Position numbers and translations under genes: made by a program
Origin: Megascapheus bottae
Lineage: Eukaryota > Chordata > Mammalia > Rodentia > Geomyidae
Length of the DNA: 64,000 nucleotides
Reading direction: 5' to 3'
NCBI GenBank assembly: GCA_024803745.1
Contig: JANJXV010000002.1
Span: 39,639,757-39,703,756 of the forward strand
Part shown: positions 24,706 through 35,991 of the stretch, one piece after another
How positions within the stretch are numbered: the first letter of the stretch is position 1
How the letters are laid out: every line of letters starts with the position of its first letter
The notes under the pieces: model-generated
Seen by the model: the letters and a program-made list of their open reading frames with translations, nothing else
The model's database searches: none
What the model was told of the DNA's origin: nothing

Positions 24706-26340
24706 CTTAGGATTCTGGGAAGATGGTGGAGGTCCAGGGTAAGCCTTAACTGAGCTCTTGCCAAAATACCAGTTTTAGCATTCTAGCGTTCTTGCACATT
24801 ATCTTGCCAAATAGGTTATCATTAAAATGGGTGAAGATGAATTATTCATACTCTATTTCTTGAGATATATATTTCTTCAACTATTCTATTACTAAATGCC
24901 AAGGACTAAATGGTAAGGACAAATGAGAAATAACTCAGGTAAATGCACCCACATCCATTATCCAGACCCCTATATGAAAGACAATCACTTAGCCCTTCCT
25001 TTTTACTCTAAATACATGTTGGCACACTGGCATAATCAAGCAGTTCAAACACTGAATATAGATTTGCACAGTCCTCACACCTGATCCTGTCGCAGTCTCT
25101 ATATACAACTGTTTAGTGTTCTTTAACATATTAAAGTAAATGATCTAACTCAGTGAGATACATAGGACTCTACCATACACCAGCCATAAATGAGCTTAGC
25201 TTCCAAAGACCAGTTTCCTAATCCATTTATTATATGACCTCTAACTCATCCTTCTTAAATGTTCTTCTCATTCAGTATTGCCCATTTTTGTGACTGTTCA
25301 TTGGTAACCATAGCAAACATTGGAAAGCAAATTTATTCCTCTTTCTCATGTGATTAACAATCATACATAGTTGCAGAAAGTTCCTTTTTAGTTTTTTTTT
25401 ACTTATTTTTTTTCTACTTATTTTTTCCTGCTCATTTAGGACACAAAACAACTTAATTTCACCCACTAAAGCAGTACAAAATCCAAAATTCATTCACTCA
25501 CCCTCACGGCTGTCAATTCCCACTTCAGAGTCAAATATCATCATAGTCTTTCACCTTGAATATTGCTCAACAGCTTATTTCTTTCCTTACACACATTGGA
25601 TCCATATATGTTTCCTAAGTTGTAACTTTGCAGATCTTCTTCAAGAAAATCTGTTCCTACAATAACTACTTAAGTGATTTTAATGCAATCACCATGTTCT
25701 GATAACAGAGATTACAAATGTTAATGAATTTTATGTTGATTGACTTTTATCTATGTCATTATTTTGGATTGCTTTGACACAATCAACTTTTTACAAGTCC
25801 TTGAATTAAACATACATGCCTTTGTTTCAGAGCCTTTGTGCATACCCCTTCCTCTATTCTGTCAACGTTTCTTTACATTCCTTAATTCTAGTTACTATTC
25901 AGATCTCAATGGAAATTCATTTCTATTATGAGAAAAATCACTTTTTGCTTCTAGTCAGTAACTTATGGTGCTGTTCTAAAACCTGGTTCTTGTGTTTCAG
26001 GACTTATTTTCATTTGAATTATTTATTTCCTGTGTAATTAGGTTGCAAGATTGAAAGAAAAGGAAATTTCTTTCACTCACTAATATTTTCTCAGCATCTA
26101 TTTCAATGCCTACCATGTCAGATACACTAGAGGAATGCCAGCCCAATGAGTGAAGCAATTACAGTAGTAAGTTGTTTTCTATGAAACCATTTAACATGTA
26201 ATTAAACTCATTGTATTTTGAGAAAATAATCTATCTGTTCCATAAAGCCAGGAAATAAAACATCAGAATATTTCCAAAAATTCTTTTAAGAAACATATAT
26301 ATTATTATGTTGTAAATTATATTAAGGATAGACTGTATTT
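24706..26340. other. Unique intergenic sequence
   Basis: 'Gattctgggaagatggtgga' at about 24713 recalls the first bases of L1 5' UTRs, but nothing L1-like follows. 26080-26150 may be a MIR trace. There is no gene. Confidence 0.35.
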
Positions 26341-26655
26341 TTTTTCATTGAGTGCATATGAGTGATTGTTGTCCTTACTGTACTATGTTATCTCTCATCT
26401 CTTTTGCTGTCCCTTGGCTATCTCATACTGTTGAAGTATTTCACCTGGTTATCTGATATATTATATACATGCGTATTTGGTTATTTGAAGTCAGATAGGG
26501 AAGGGAGGACAACAAGATGAGGGGCAGGGGTGGGGTGAGGAAAATGGAGACGAAGATATGAGAAAGGGTATCAATGTATGTAAAGTAATGCACCTTCTAT
26601 CTGGTGAAATTAATGTAACTCTTCTATTAATTACAATAAAAATGTATGAAAAAAA
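26341..26655 (+). mobile_element. L1 3' UTR, 5'-truncated
   Basis: This is the longest intact 3' UTR copy here. Blocks 'tatgttatctctcatctc' and 'cccttggctatctcatac' come first, then the G-rich tract at 26499-26542, then the A-rich end. The target-site duplication is unclear. Confidence 0.88.
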
Positions 26656-26782
26656 GAAAAGTGTGTGAGACCCATGGTTTCCCTCATTTGTGGTAATTAA
26701 AATGTGCCTATAAATCTATAGCATACTGGATGTTAGAAGATACATATATTTATATATGATAAAAGAGATATGATAATATTTT

Positions 26783-26880
26783 GCTGTTTAACTGGAGATA
26801 GAGTTTCACTGACTTTTTCTCCTGGGCTGGATTTGAACCATGAACCTAATGTCTGAGGTGATAGAATAACAGCTGAGAGC
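26783..26880 (-). mobile_element. B1-type SINE fragment, minus strand
   Basis: Antisense B1 blocks ('actggagatagagtttcac' and 'ggctggatttgaaccatgaa') are present without a dID half. The fragment is diverged. Confidence 0.6.
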
Positions 26881-27807
26881 TATTATGATTGACAAATTCG
26901 CAAGAAATATATTTCTATAAATATTCACTTGTAAGAGAACCAGTATTCTTCCATAAATAATCTACTTATACCATAATATACATATATCTCCTTTAAGTTT
27001 TACATTGAATACAGTGAAATGATAGATAGTAGCTAGCTAGCTAGATGATGGCTAGATGGACATATATTCAATTACAAATCACAGAAAATATTTTTGTCAA
27101 TAGAATTGTGTCTCTCTTCTGCAACATAATCATACCAAAATAGAAACTGTAATTTGGTCACATTATTATTTTGGAATTTTCTACCTGTTTAGTCTCAATT
27201 CTGCAACTTACTAGCTAGTAGCTAGTAATAAATACAGAAAGGTTGATGTGCCTTATAAGTTTTACTTAGGCAATACTTATTTTACTGTAACCTTTACTTC
27301 TGCAAGACAACACATGTCTCCAACATTTAAACTGCCTTTCCTAAAGTATCAAGCCCCAAGCACCTGCCCCCCAAGTGCACCTTGAAAAGCAGAGTTCCAT
27401 ATTCAAATCTATCCATTCCTCTGTTAAGATCTGCAGCCCACATATTCCCTTTTTCTATCATCTCAATTAGCATTTAAGAATAGAGTTTTAAAGTAATGCT
27501 AATTTAGATTATTCTATCTTCAATGAATGTGTACATTGGCCATGAAACAGTTATTTTATGGGAAAGTTATTTGCTCAGACTGGTGAAAACTGCAGAGGTA
27601 TGTTCAGTTGCAAGTAAAGTTGATTTATAGTTCGAATTAGGACATCAGTCTTGATGACACTCCACTGATGTTTCTACAAAATGCACGTTTTTGTGTGTCA
27701 GAATTGCTACTTGAACTCACTGATTAGGCACTTGTCCTTCAGAAATTTCACTTATGCCTGCTGCTCCACAATTCCATTTCCAGCTCTTTGATGGTTAATT
27801 GGACACA
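26881..27807. other. Unique intergenic sequence
   Basis: Short TAGC-rich runs occur at 27029-27044 and 27210-27228. There is no gene. Confidence 0.4.
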
Positions 27808-27920
27808 CAGTTTTTTTTTACTGACTTTCCTATCCTTGCTAGTCTTGAACCATGATCTTCATAGCTCACACTTCTGTGTAGCTAAAATTACAGATATGAA
27901 CCATTGGCATTTGGCAACTA
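27808..27920 (-). mobile_element. B1-type SINE monomer, minus strand
   Basis: Antisense B1 blocks ('ctagtcttgaaccatgatc' and 'gctaaaattacagatatgaa') are present. There is no dID half, so it is a fragment or an old monomer. Confidence 0.65.
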
Positions 27921-28449
27921 TGGGGTCTTAACCATTGACTCATGTTAGTGTTAACACTAGTACACTGGCTCTTGAAAGATTAGGCAAAAGGAAAGAAAGG
28001 AGATATTAAAAAGTCTCATTTATACTATAAAAGACTGTAATATAAACAACTCTACTGTGTTCTATTCCAGGCTACCCATTTGATGTCTCCAAGTGCAAGA
28101 CTGGACCAGAGTCACCTCTCATGAACCATACATAGTTAAAGGCCATCTCCAACACAATCTTGGCAAGTGCAGTACTACATTCACATTTTGTTCACATTTT
28201 TTGCATCATCAAGTCCTGGGAGAACAATCTGTTTTCCTCTGAGGAAGAAGGAAACATCCTTTTCAAAAATTCTTCCATTAATATTTGCCAGATCTCTCAG
28301 GCTGTGAATGGCTTCCATACCCATTACTAATATAGTTTGGAAGAATGAAATGTACTACTTGGCTTAAGCCCCTTCTAGGCTTTTACTTCACTCTGTGCTC
28401 AATGGAGCACTCTGTGTATCAATGGAAAATACCTATTCAGAAGCCAGAG
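27921..28449. other. Unique intergenic sequence
   Basis: No gene or repeat was recognised. Confidence 0.4.
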
Positions 28450-28462
28450 GATTGTTCCTTTT

Positions 28463-28659
28463 TTTTTGTTTTTGCCAGTCCTGGACTTGAGCTCAGGGCC
28501 TGAGCACTGTCCTTGGGCTTTCTCAAGGCTAGAGCGCTACCACTTGAGCATCAGCACCACTTCCAGCTTTTTTCTATATATGTGGTAACAAGGAATTGAA
28601 CCCAGGTCTTCATGCATGCTAGGCAAGCACTTTAGCCACTAGGCCAAACTCCCAGCCCA
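28463..28659 (-). mobile_element. IDL-Geo SINE, minus strand
   Basis: This is a full antisense copy with low divergence. A perfect 13-base target-site duplication, GATTGTTCCTTTT, is at 28450-28462 and 28660-28672; its right copy borders a large microsatellite. Confidence 0.94.
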
Positions 28660-28681
28660 GATTGTTCCTTTTAAAAAGGAC

Positions 28682-28690
28682 CTACACACG

Positions 28691-28745
<55 letters not shown>

Positions 28746-28802
28746 ACGTGCGCGCGCACACACACATAAATATATATATATATTTAGAGAGAGCTAGAGC
28801 CA

Positions 28803-28848
<46 letters not shown>
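28682..28848. repeat. Compound microsatellite: (AC)n, (TA)n, (TATC)n
   Basis: (AC)n with CG variants lies at 28685-28767, (TA)n at 28770-28782 and (TATC)n at 28801-28848. Confidence 0.96.
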
Positions 28849-31010
28849 AGTGATGTGAATGATTACACAATAAAAACAAAGTCTGGGTGAAAAAAAAACA
28901 AAAGAACACATTAAAATAGAGAAAGAAAACCACAAGATTAAAACATCACCTCTGTGATTGCATACTCTACTGGATATTTTTATTTAGATAACCTCCTATT
29001 GATAGGAGGTATCTAGTATGATTTCTGCCAAATGATAAGGCCTAAATGTGAAGCATAAATAGAAGGCTAAAAATATGTAAATTCTAAATACGTTTAGGCT
29101 TTAAACACTTTTGAGTTTAAAATTCTTTAAATACTTTTTACTTCATACATGAAATAAAAAAATTTAATTGATTGTTACCATCTAATTTTAAGTATCCTTA
29201 GATTTTGATACATGGGTCAGTATTAGTAGAAGCAGTTTGTGATCATTTATGTACTTAGAGTGATGTATTCCTATCAAAATAATTCATTGTGATTCAGCTT
29301 ATATCATGTTATGCTGGAGTTATGGAATACTTGTCTAGCTTTACTTTTCAATTTGCACATTAATTTGGCATTAAATGATGATTCTGTTGTGTGTGAAAGA
29401 ACCTGTTTAAGCAGTTCCATAGCATTTTCATTCACTGTTTCATTCAATGTTTTGTGCAGTTGACTATGCAGGATTTTCCATACACAATATCGGGAAAAAC
29501 ATAGGTGAACCAGGAACCTTCATCCACAGACCCAGCTTCAAACATCAGAACATCATTGATTAAATTAAGGGGGCTTTCTATTCTTGGGATTTTTGAAAAA
29601 AAATATAAAAGCTCTACAATCAGAGAAATATCTTTTTATTTCTTCTTTATGTGGCATTTTGAAATTGTTAAAGTAACAACTCAATGATTTTCTCCCAAGT
29701 GTCCCATACACTATGTGGAGACTGATAACAGCCTGAAATAGTCTGTTGTCCTTTGTGGGGGGAAAAGAAAAAGAAAAAACATGATATGCTGCTGTTTCTG
29801 GAAAGAAATAATTGGTAGGTAGCTTATAGAGTCAACGGCTGAATTTAATGGAGCATAAAGGGGTGGTATTTCTCACGAAGGAGGCATATTATCTGTTTAA
29901 ACAGCTCTCAGTCTTGCACATAAATTAGGCCTTGGACAAGCGTTGGGAAAAAAAGAGAGAAACCACACAGTAATGAATTAACATGCTTGCATATTCCTAA
30001 CAAAGAAAGTGTCTTTTTTGAAAAGAAAGCTCCAGTGTCTGTGTTATATTTGGAAATCTAAAATTAATTATTGACTTTTCCATAATATTTGCATCCACTT
30101 CATTTGCTCATTTATTGTAAAACATATATATGGTAATTGCTTTACGGGAGCTCATAAAACTAAGACTGCAAATGAGATAATGTATGACCAATTTACTGAA
30201 GATGCCCTTCAGATGTAGAACTAAATTTGGCATTAATGAAAAGTGGTCAATGCACACTTCATCAAGGTCTTTTCTTAAATCATATGAGAGAATTCCACAG
30301 AGAATTTATGGAGAAATGTATAAATAGGTGCAACTGAAAAAAAATTTCCTTGAAAATGTTTACATTATTATTTAGAAAACTAATTTGGGGTAGCTTCCAG
30401 GACCTACTTCAGTAAATCAATTTTATGCTAAAATAACTTAATGTATGGAATGTATACCTTCACAAAGTCCTTTCCTGGTTTAAATATATGATAACTGATT
30501 TACCATTCCTTAATAGAGAAATGAATATACAGCAGTTATTATGCTGGCAGAAAAAAAGAGGGAGGGAACATTTAACACAAATCAGATATGTCTCTGTCAT
30601 TACCCTGTTGAGAATTAGACTCCCAATTCAGTTATATCTCAGATAGTTGTCAGGTAGTACTACCTAATGCCCCAGAGTAATGGAAAACCTCTGTCTTTTT
30701 CTAGGAACCACATATAATGAACTTTCCCAACATGATCATCTTTTCTTTTTTTGAACTGAAAGCTTCCTGCCTCACTATTGGTTCAGTTACATTTTCCCAT
30801 GTCATTTTTAGCATGATAAATATGTAAACCACAAAAAAGAAAATTACAGTACCAAGCTCTGAGCATAAGAATTTAATTAAGGTCACATGTATAAGTAAAA
30901 AAAACTAGATCACATGCTAAATTTTGCAACCATTTTTGGTAGGTTTTATAGTTATCTCTTTTTTTTTTTTTTTGAAGAAAGGAAAGGAGACCTCTTACTT
31001 TTCTCTCGGT
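28849..31010. other. Unique intergenic sequence
   Basis: About 2.1 kb without a recognisable transposon or gene. A perfect short hairpin lies at 28991-29010. The stretch is a fair candidate for conserved noncoding sequence, but that needs an alignment. Confidence 0.4.
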
Positions 31011-31185
31011 ATTTTTTTTTTTTGCCAGTCCTAGGCTTGAGCTCAAGGCCTGCGTACTGTCCTTGGGCTTTCTCAAGGCCAGAGCTCTACCACTTGAGCC
31101 ACAGCACCAGTTCCAGCGAGGAACCAAACCTGGATCTTTGTGCATGCTAAGCAAGCACGCTATCACTAGGACAAACTCTTAGCCT
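31011..31185 (-). mobile_element. IDL-Geo SINE, minus strand
   Basis: An antisense copy whose middle, between the Geo and ID-like monomers, has lost about 20 bases. It sits directly before a second copy in the same orientation. Confidence 0.9.
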
Positions 31186-31192
31186 CTCTTGA

Positions 31193-31389
31193 TATTTTTT
31201 TTGCCTGTCCTGGGGCTTGAACTCAGGGCTTGAGCACTGTCCTTGAGCTTTTTCCTCAAGGCTAGCCCTCTGCGACTTGAACCACAGCACCACTTTTGGC
31301 TTTTCTATGTATGTCGTACATATGTCGTATGAATTGAATCTGGGTGCATGCTAGGCAAACACTCTACCACTGGACAGAATTCCCGGCCC
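31193..31389 (-). mobile_element. IDL-Geo SINE, minus strand (second of a pair)
   Basis: A full antisense copy, with a small duplication ('tatgtcgtacatatgtcgta') in its middle. Imperfect 15-base flanks ('ctcttgatatttttt' and 'ctcttggcatttttt') suggest an independent insertion beside the first copy. Confidence 0.9.
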
Positions 31390-32006
31390 CCACTCTTGGC
31401 ATTTTTTAAGGGAATTAATATGAGTGTCTGTGTTTTTATGTAAAATTTAAAAGAAACTATAGTATTTAAACATAAATTATAGTTCAATATAAATATCCAT
31501 CAAACCATGACTACACAAGTTATTATGAAGAAGGAAAAAAATTTTCTTGGTGTAGGAAAAATATTTAAAAATTGTTAGGATCATAGACTCCACTTTTATA
31601 AATAAAATCTAAGTGTCTTTTCTTTCTCACAAAAATAGTGCCCTTGAGGCTATCTATCCTTTCTAAGGCAATGAGTAGGAAACTTCAAATTCACTTATTC
31701 TCATTTTACTTGGTATTTGGAAAAGGACATGGATGTGATGGTAGGTAAATTTGTGTTACAACCCTACATGTTTTCTTCACTATTTGTATCACCTTTGGCA
31801 ATAAAAAATATTAAGTTTTTAACTTGCAAGATCATAGATTTATTTATATTTCTTTCAGATATGCAAAGAAAAATGACTTCTGCGTATTTTAAAGTCTAGA
31901 CTTTATCTGAATATTTCATCTCACATCTCACTCAGGAGAAAATACAAATTACTCGCACAATTTCTCAAGCCCAGTTGTATCTGGTAATTTAAGTACAGAA
32001 CTTAGT
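31390..32006. other. Unique intergenic sequence
   Basis: No gene or repeat was recognised. Confidence 0.4.
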
Positions 32007-32018
32007 TCACAATTCTTT

Positions 32019-32228
32019 TTTTTTTCTTTTTGCCAGTCCTAGGCTTGAGCTCAAGGCCTGAGCACTGTCCTTGGACTTTCTCAAGGCTAGAGCTCTACCA
32101 CTTGAGCCTCAGCACCAGCACCACTTCCGGCTTTTTTCTATGTATGTGGTACCATGGAATCGAACCTGGGTCGTGGTCGTCGTGCATGCTAGGCAAGCAC
32201 TCTACCACTAGGCTAAACTCCTAGCCTC
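32019..32228 (-). mobile_element. IDL-Geo SINE, minus strand
   Basis: A full antisense copy with small triplet duplications ('agcaccagcaccac' and 'gtcgtggtcgtcgt'). A perfect 12-base target-site duplication, TCACAATTCTTT, is at 32007-32018 and 32229-32240. Confidence 0.94.
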
Positions 32229-32240
32229 TCACAATTCTTT

Positions 32241-33227
32241 AAAGAATATTTTTCCCCTAATTCTTTACCTTCTAATCCCTTTTTGCTTATTTTCAAAACT
32301 AGGGAATAGAAATGGGGAGATGTTACATTACCTCAAGCACTTGGTAACTGAGAGCTCATAGGTGATCAGCAAGTAGAAGATGGTTTCCACTAAAATATGT
32401 TTGTGAAAAAAAGGAAAACTACTGTCTTATTATTATCATATTTGGCCTTGTGAAACCCATAGGAAATTTGAGTGTTGGCCAAACTTTGTATGCTAGATTT
32501 CATTTAAGACTGAGATCTCAGATAGTGTAATTCCTTAGAAAGGCAAAATCAAAGTTCAGCATAATAAAACACTAGGAAAAGGGTACTTGAAAGGGGTAGG
32601 ATGGGGTCAAGGGGAACGGGATAAACAAGTGAAGAAGAGGAGAGGAAAATGCAGAGGAAATCCAGTTTATATTGTAAAATAGAGTGAGAGAAAGGAACGA
32701 GAAGGATCAGTGAGAATGTTGAAAGAGGTGAAATTGATCAAGATATACTATATTTATAAATTGCCTTGCTAAATGCCAGTGCTTTTATACAATACTTAAT
32801 GATAATTTTTAAAGATATATTGTCATCAGTATTTCAGAATGCATCTACTAAAAAATTCTTAATATTGCTAGACTTTATTGTCTCTGCATCGTCTTTAGCT
32901 CATTTCTAGTTGCTGAGATGCTTAAAAGGTTATCAAAATGTTATAAAACATTTCTAGAAGAATCATCTCACAAAGTAACCTGATTAAACTAATAATTAAT
33001 CAGTTAATTACTGCATATCACTCCTTAATTCCCAGAAATACTATTACTGATAGGAAATGTGACCTTAAGCCAACTAGATAGTCTTGGCTTTTCTTTCCTT
33101 TATTGGCAATAGTTTGGATTGACCTTTCTTGAAGGTTCTGTGGGATTTTGTGTTGACAGATTATTTGAAGGGACAGAATATACTAAATATACAGATCAAA
33201 AATATATATTTTAGTTAATTAATTTTT
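32241..33227. other. Unique intergenic sequence
   Basis: A purine-rich patch lies at 32590-32720. No gene is seen. Confidence 0.4.
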
Positions 33228-33640
33228 TGTTGCTAGACCTACTGCTTGAACTCAGTGCTTGGGTACTATCGCTGAGCTTCTATGAGACAGGCTAGAACTC
33301 TACCACTTGAGCCAAACTTTCAGCTTTTTTTTTCTTTTCTAGGCCAGATTTGAACTCCGAGCTTGAGCATTGTCTTTGGACATTTTTTGCTCAATGCTAT
33401 CACTTTGCCACTTGAGCCACAATGCCACTTTCAGCTTTTCTGTTTATGTGATACTGAGGACTAGAACTAAGGACTTCATGCATGCTGGGCGGGCACTCCA
33501 CCACTAGGCCAGAATACCAGCCTTCATGTTCAGCTTTTTAGTGGTTAGTGGAGATAAGAGTCTTATGGACTTTCCTGCCCAGACTGATCTTAAAACATAA
33601 TCCTCATATATCTGCCTCCTGAGCTGGTGGCACTGGGCAA
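33228..33640 (-). mobile_element. B1-dID SINE, minus strand, split by an IDL-Geo
   Basis: The dID half lies at 33228-33329 and the B1 half at 33529-33640, both antisense. An IDL-Geo occupies the gap, and the SINE reads through cleanly if it is removed. It ends about 320 bases before the IZUMO3 start codon. Confidence 0.85.
33330..33528 (-). mobile_element. IDL-Geo SINE nested in a B1-dID
   Basis: An antisense IDL-Geo flanked by an 11-base perfect target-site duplication, TTCAGCTTTTT, at 33319-33329 and 33529-33539. It is more diverged than the 42650 copy. Confidence 0.88.
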
Positions 33641-33963
33641 AAAGACATCTTTTTGAATGATTTCCCTGCACAGAACACTGCTTTTGTGAGTTCAAGGATT
33701 CTTTCTCTCTGCTAGTTCTATACTCAGAATACAAGCTAACTACTCTCCAGCTGGCAGTTCTCTCTCTATGGAATGAAGGATAAATTCAGAAAACAACTGA
33801 AGATCCTCGGGAAAATGACATTCGCTAATAGTGGGATGGAAAGGGAGGGAAGGGTAGAGTCAGGACTCTCAGGACAAAGTTCACAGACCTGGATTTCTGA
33901 AGGAAAAGGAACTAAGTGAACTAGTTGCTAAGGCAACCGGTTGTTGGGGATAGGGTCAAGGAA
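33640..33963 (+). promoter_or_regulatory. Proximal upstream region and probable 5' UTR of IZUMO3
   Basis: This is unique sequence between a SINE cluster and the IZUMO3 start codon. It has no CpG island and no clear TATA box. A purine-rich patch lies at 33838-33856 and the X-box at 33924-33937. The promoter role is inferred from position only; the transcription start site was not identified. Confidence 0.45.
33924..33937. promoter_or_regulatory. X-box (RFX-family binding site) at the IZUMO3 5' end
   Basis: The sequence GTTGCTAAGGCAAC consists of two inverted half sites (GTTGCY and RGCAAC) separated by two bases. This is the consensus layout of an RFX X-box. It ends 26 bases before the IZUMO3 start codon. 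RFX2 is an established activator of spermatid genes through such sites, so a role in IZUMO3 expression is a reasonable inference. The transcription start is not visible, so the site could lie in the core promoter or in the 5' UTR. Confidence 0.7.
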
Positions 33964-35936
33964 ATGGGTGACTTGTGGTTATTCCTGCTCCTGCCACTGT
34001 CCCTAGTAACCTTCCATGGGGTCAAAGGCTGCTTGGACTGTGACCCAAAATTCATAGAGGATATTAGGACCATGCTAACAAGGATGGTACCCACAGAAGT
34101 CCCTGATCGAACTCAACTGCTTGAACGGCAATTTAAAGAGATCACCCGTTTAAGCTTCAAGGTGGTCCACAGGAACAAGATGCTTCGGGTACTGGGTGAG
34201 GGCAGTTTGGGAGTCTCTGAGAATTTGGGAGGGTTAAAAAGGAGAAGGGAGGCAGGGAAGACAACACCCTGGGCCACATAATATCTTCCACAGATATGAT
34301 GTTTTTTGGCCCCACCTATATCTTTCCATTTCTTCTCCAGCTGTTCAAGCAGTCATCAACTTGAGAAACTGGCTGAAGGATGAATTTCATAAAATTGGCA
34401 ATGAAACATGGAAAGGTGGGGTATTGTTTCATTATCAGAAGTTTGTATTTGGCCAATCTAGTGTAGACGAAATTTGTCAAAAGATTCTGAAAAGAAAGGG
34501 CACGCCAATGTCCTACATCCTCCCATTTTTTTTAGGTGTCTTTATCTATCAAGGCCAATTTCTCAAGATGCGCAAAGAGCTGGAATCTAAACTGGCAGAA
34601 AAATTAACGGCCTTTTCTGAAGTTGGTAATGTAATATTTCTATCTAACAACCCTGAGATAATGAGATGGGAATAGAAAGCAGTGGGTGAGAGAAAGAAGG
34701 AGTGTGGAAATGAAAGTCATTTAATGTGGGTGGAGGGGTAGCTGGAACGGAATGGGGAAGCAAATATTAATGGGATATAAATATGGTAAGCCTTGAATGG
34801 GTTCTAAACTCATCGGCCCTTTCTCATTCTCTTTTAGCTTGTTCAGAAGATTGCAGTGAGTACAACGCACTTGTTTCCTTGAGGTTTTGGTCCCATTCTT
34901 CCCCACTTCCCTAGTTCTGTCTATAGCTTATTTCGCCCATTCATTATAATAAGGATCCAATCCCTAGAGCTTTGATCACACGGGAAAATTTTTAGTGTAA
35001 CTTATTACAAAATTTAGCTTAGGAAACCTTTTTTTTTTTTTTGCCAGTCCTGGGCTTGAGCTCAGGGCCTGGGCACTGTGTTTGGGCTTTCTTCAAGGCT
35101 AAAGCTCTACCACTCAAGCCACAGCACCACTTTTGGCTTTTTCTATGTATGTGGTACAGAGGAATCGAATCCTTTATGCTAGGCAAGCAGTCTACCACTA
35201 GGTCAACCTCCTGAACCCTAAGCTTGGGAAGTCTTATACACACCTATTAACCCATTAAAAGCTAAAGTACCAATTTTCCCACTTCTTCCTTAGATATTTG
35301 ATTTAATTTATAGGTTATGACATTTGAAGGAACTTGATAATTAGGAAAATAAGGAAATTAAAGCAATATAAATAGCACTTTCGAGACTCCTAGCAGTAGT
35401 AGAGGTCTAGTCCATACATTAGGGGTAGAGCCTTGATACAACTCTCTTTGGATTGCTTTTCTTTTATCAGCTGTAACTGAAGGTCCCATACTTGATTGTT
35501 GGACATGTCTTCGTATGTCTTCCCCGTGCTTCAGAGGAGAATATTGTGGAGGTGATGTACAGTCTAATGTGGCAATTTAACATATAATTCAGTGTTACTG
35601 TTTGAGGGGTCTAGATCAATGATTAGGTTATGTATTCATTTATTCACCAAGTACTTCAGATTACTATGTAGCCCATGGCAATGTTACAAGAAAAAAAAAA
35701 CTAGAGTTAATCAGAATTGATATCAGAATGAGCCAGACACCAATGGCTCATTGGTATAATTCCAACTACTCACAAGGCTTAGAATTACGGTTCAAAGCCG
35801 AAATGGACAGACATATTTGAGGAGCTTAGGACTCCTTTTAACTGGCAAAAAGCCAGAAGTGGAGACATGGCTCAAGTAGCAAAGCCTCAGCTGTGAGTGA
35901 AGAAGCTGAGGAAAAATTGAGTGAGCCCCAGTACTG

Positions 35937-35991
<55 letters not shown>

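Noticed and set aside
24713..24790. Start of an L1 5' UTR ('gggaagatggtggaggtcc')
   Set aside because: Only about 20 bases resemble an L1 start and no ORF1 or further UTR follows.
33925..33963. Upstream extension of the IZUMO3 reading frame
   Set aside because: The extension begins with TTG, not ATG, and would place 13 residues before a good signal peptide; the ATG at 33964 has a strong context.
34361..34675. Single long exon of IZUMO3 instead of two
   Set aside because: The frame is open through intron 2, but good GT/AG borders at 34416 and 34535 and the expected join (NETWK-G-VFIYQG) favour splicing. Kept only as a possible retained-intron form.
35792..35986. Val-Cys-rich open frame on the minus strand, and similar Thr-His frames elsewhere
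   Set aside because: These are direct translations of (AC)n arrays and neighbouring SINEs.
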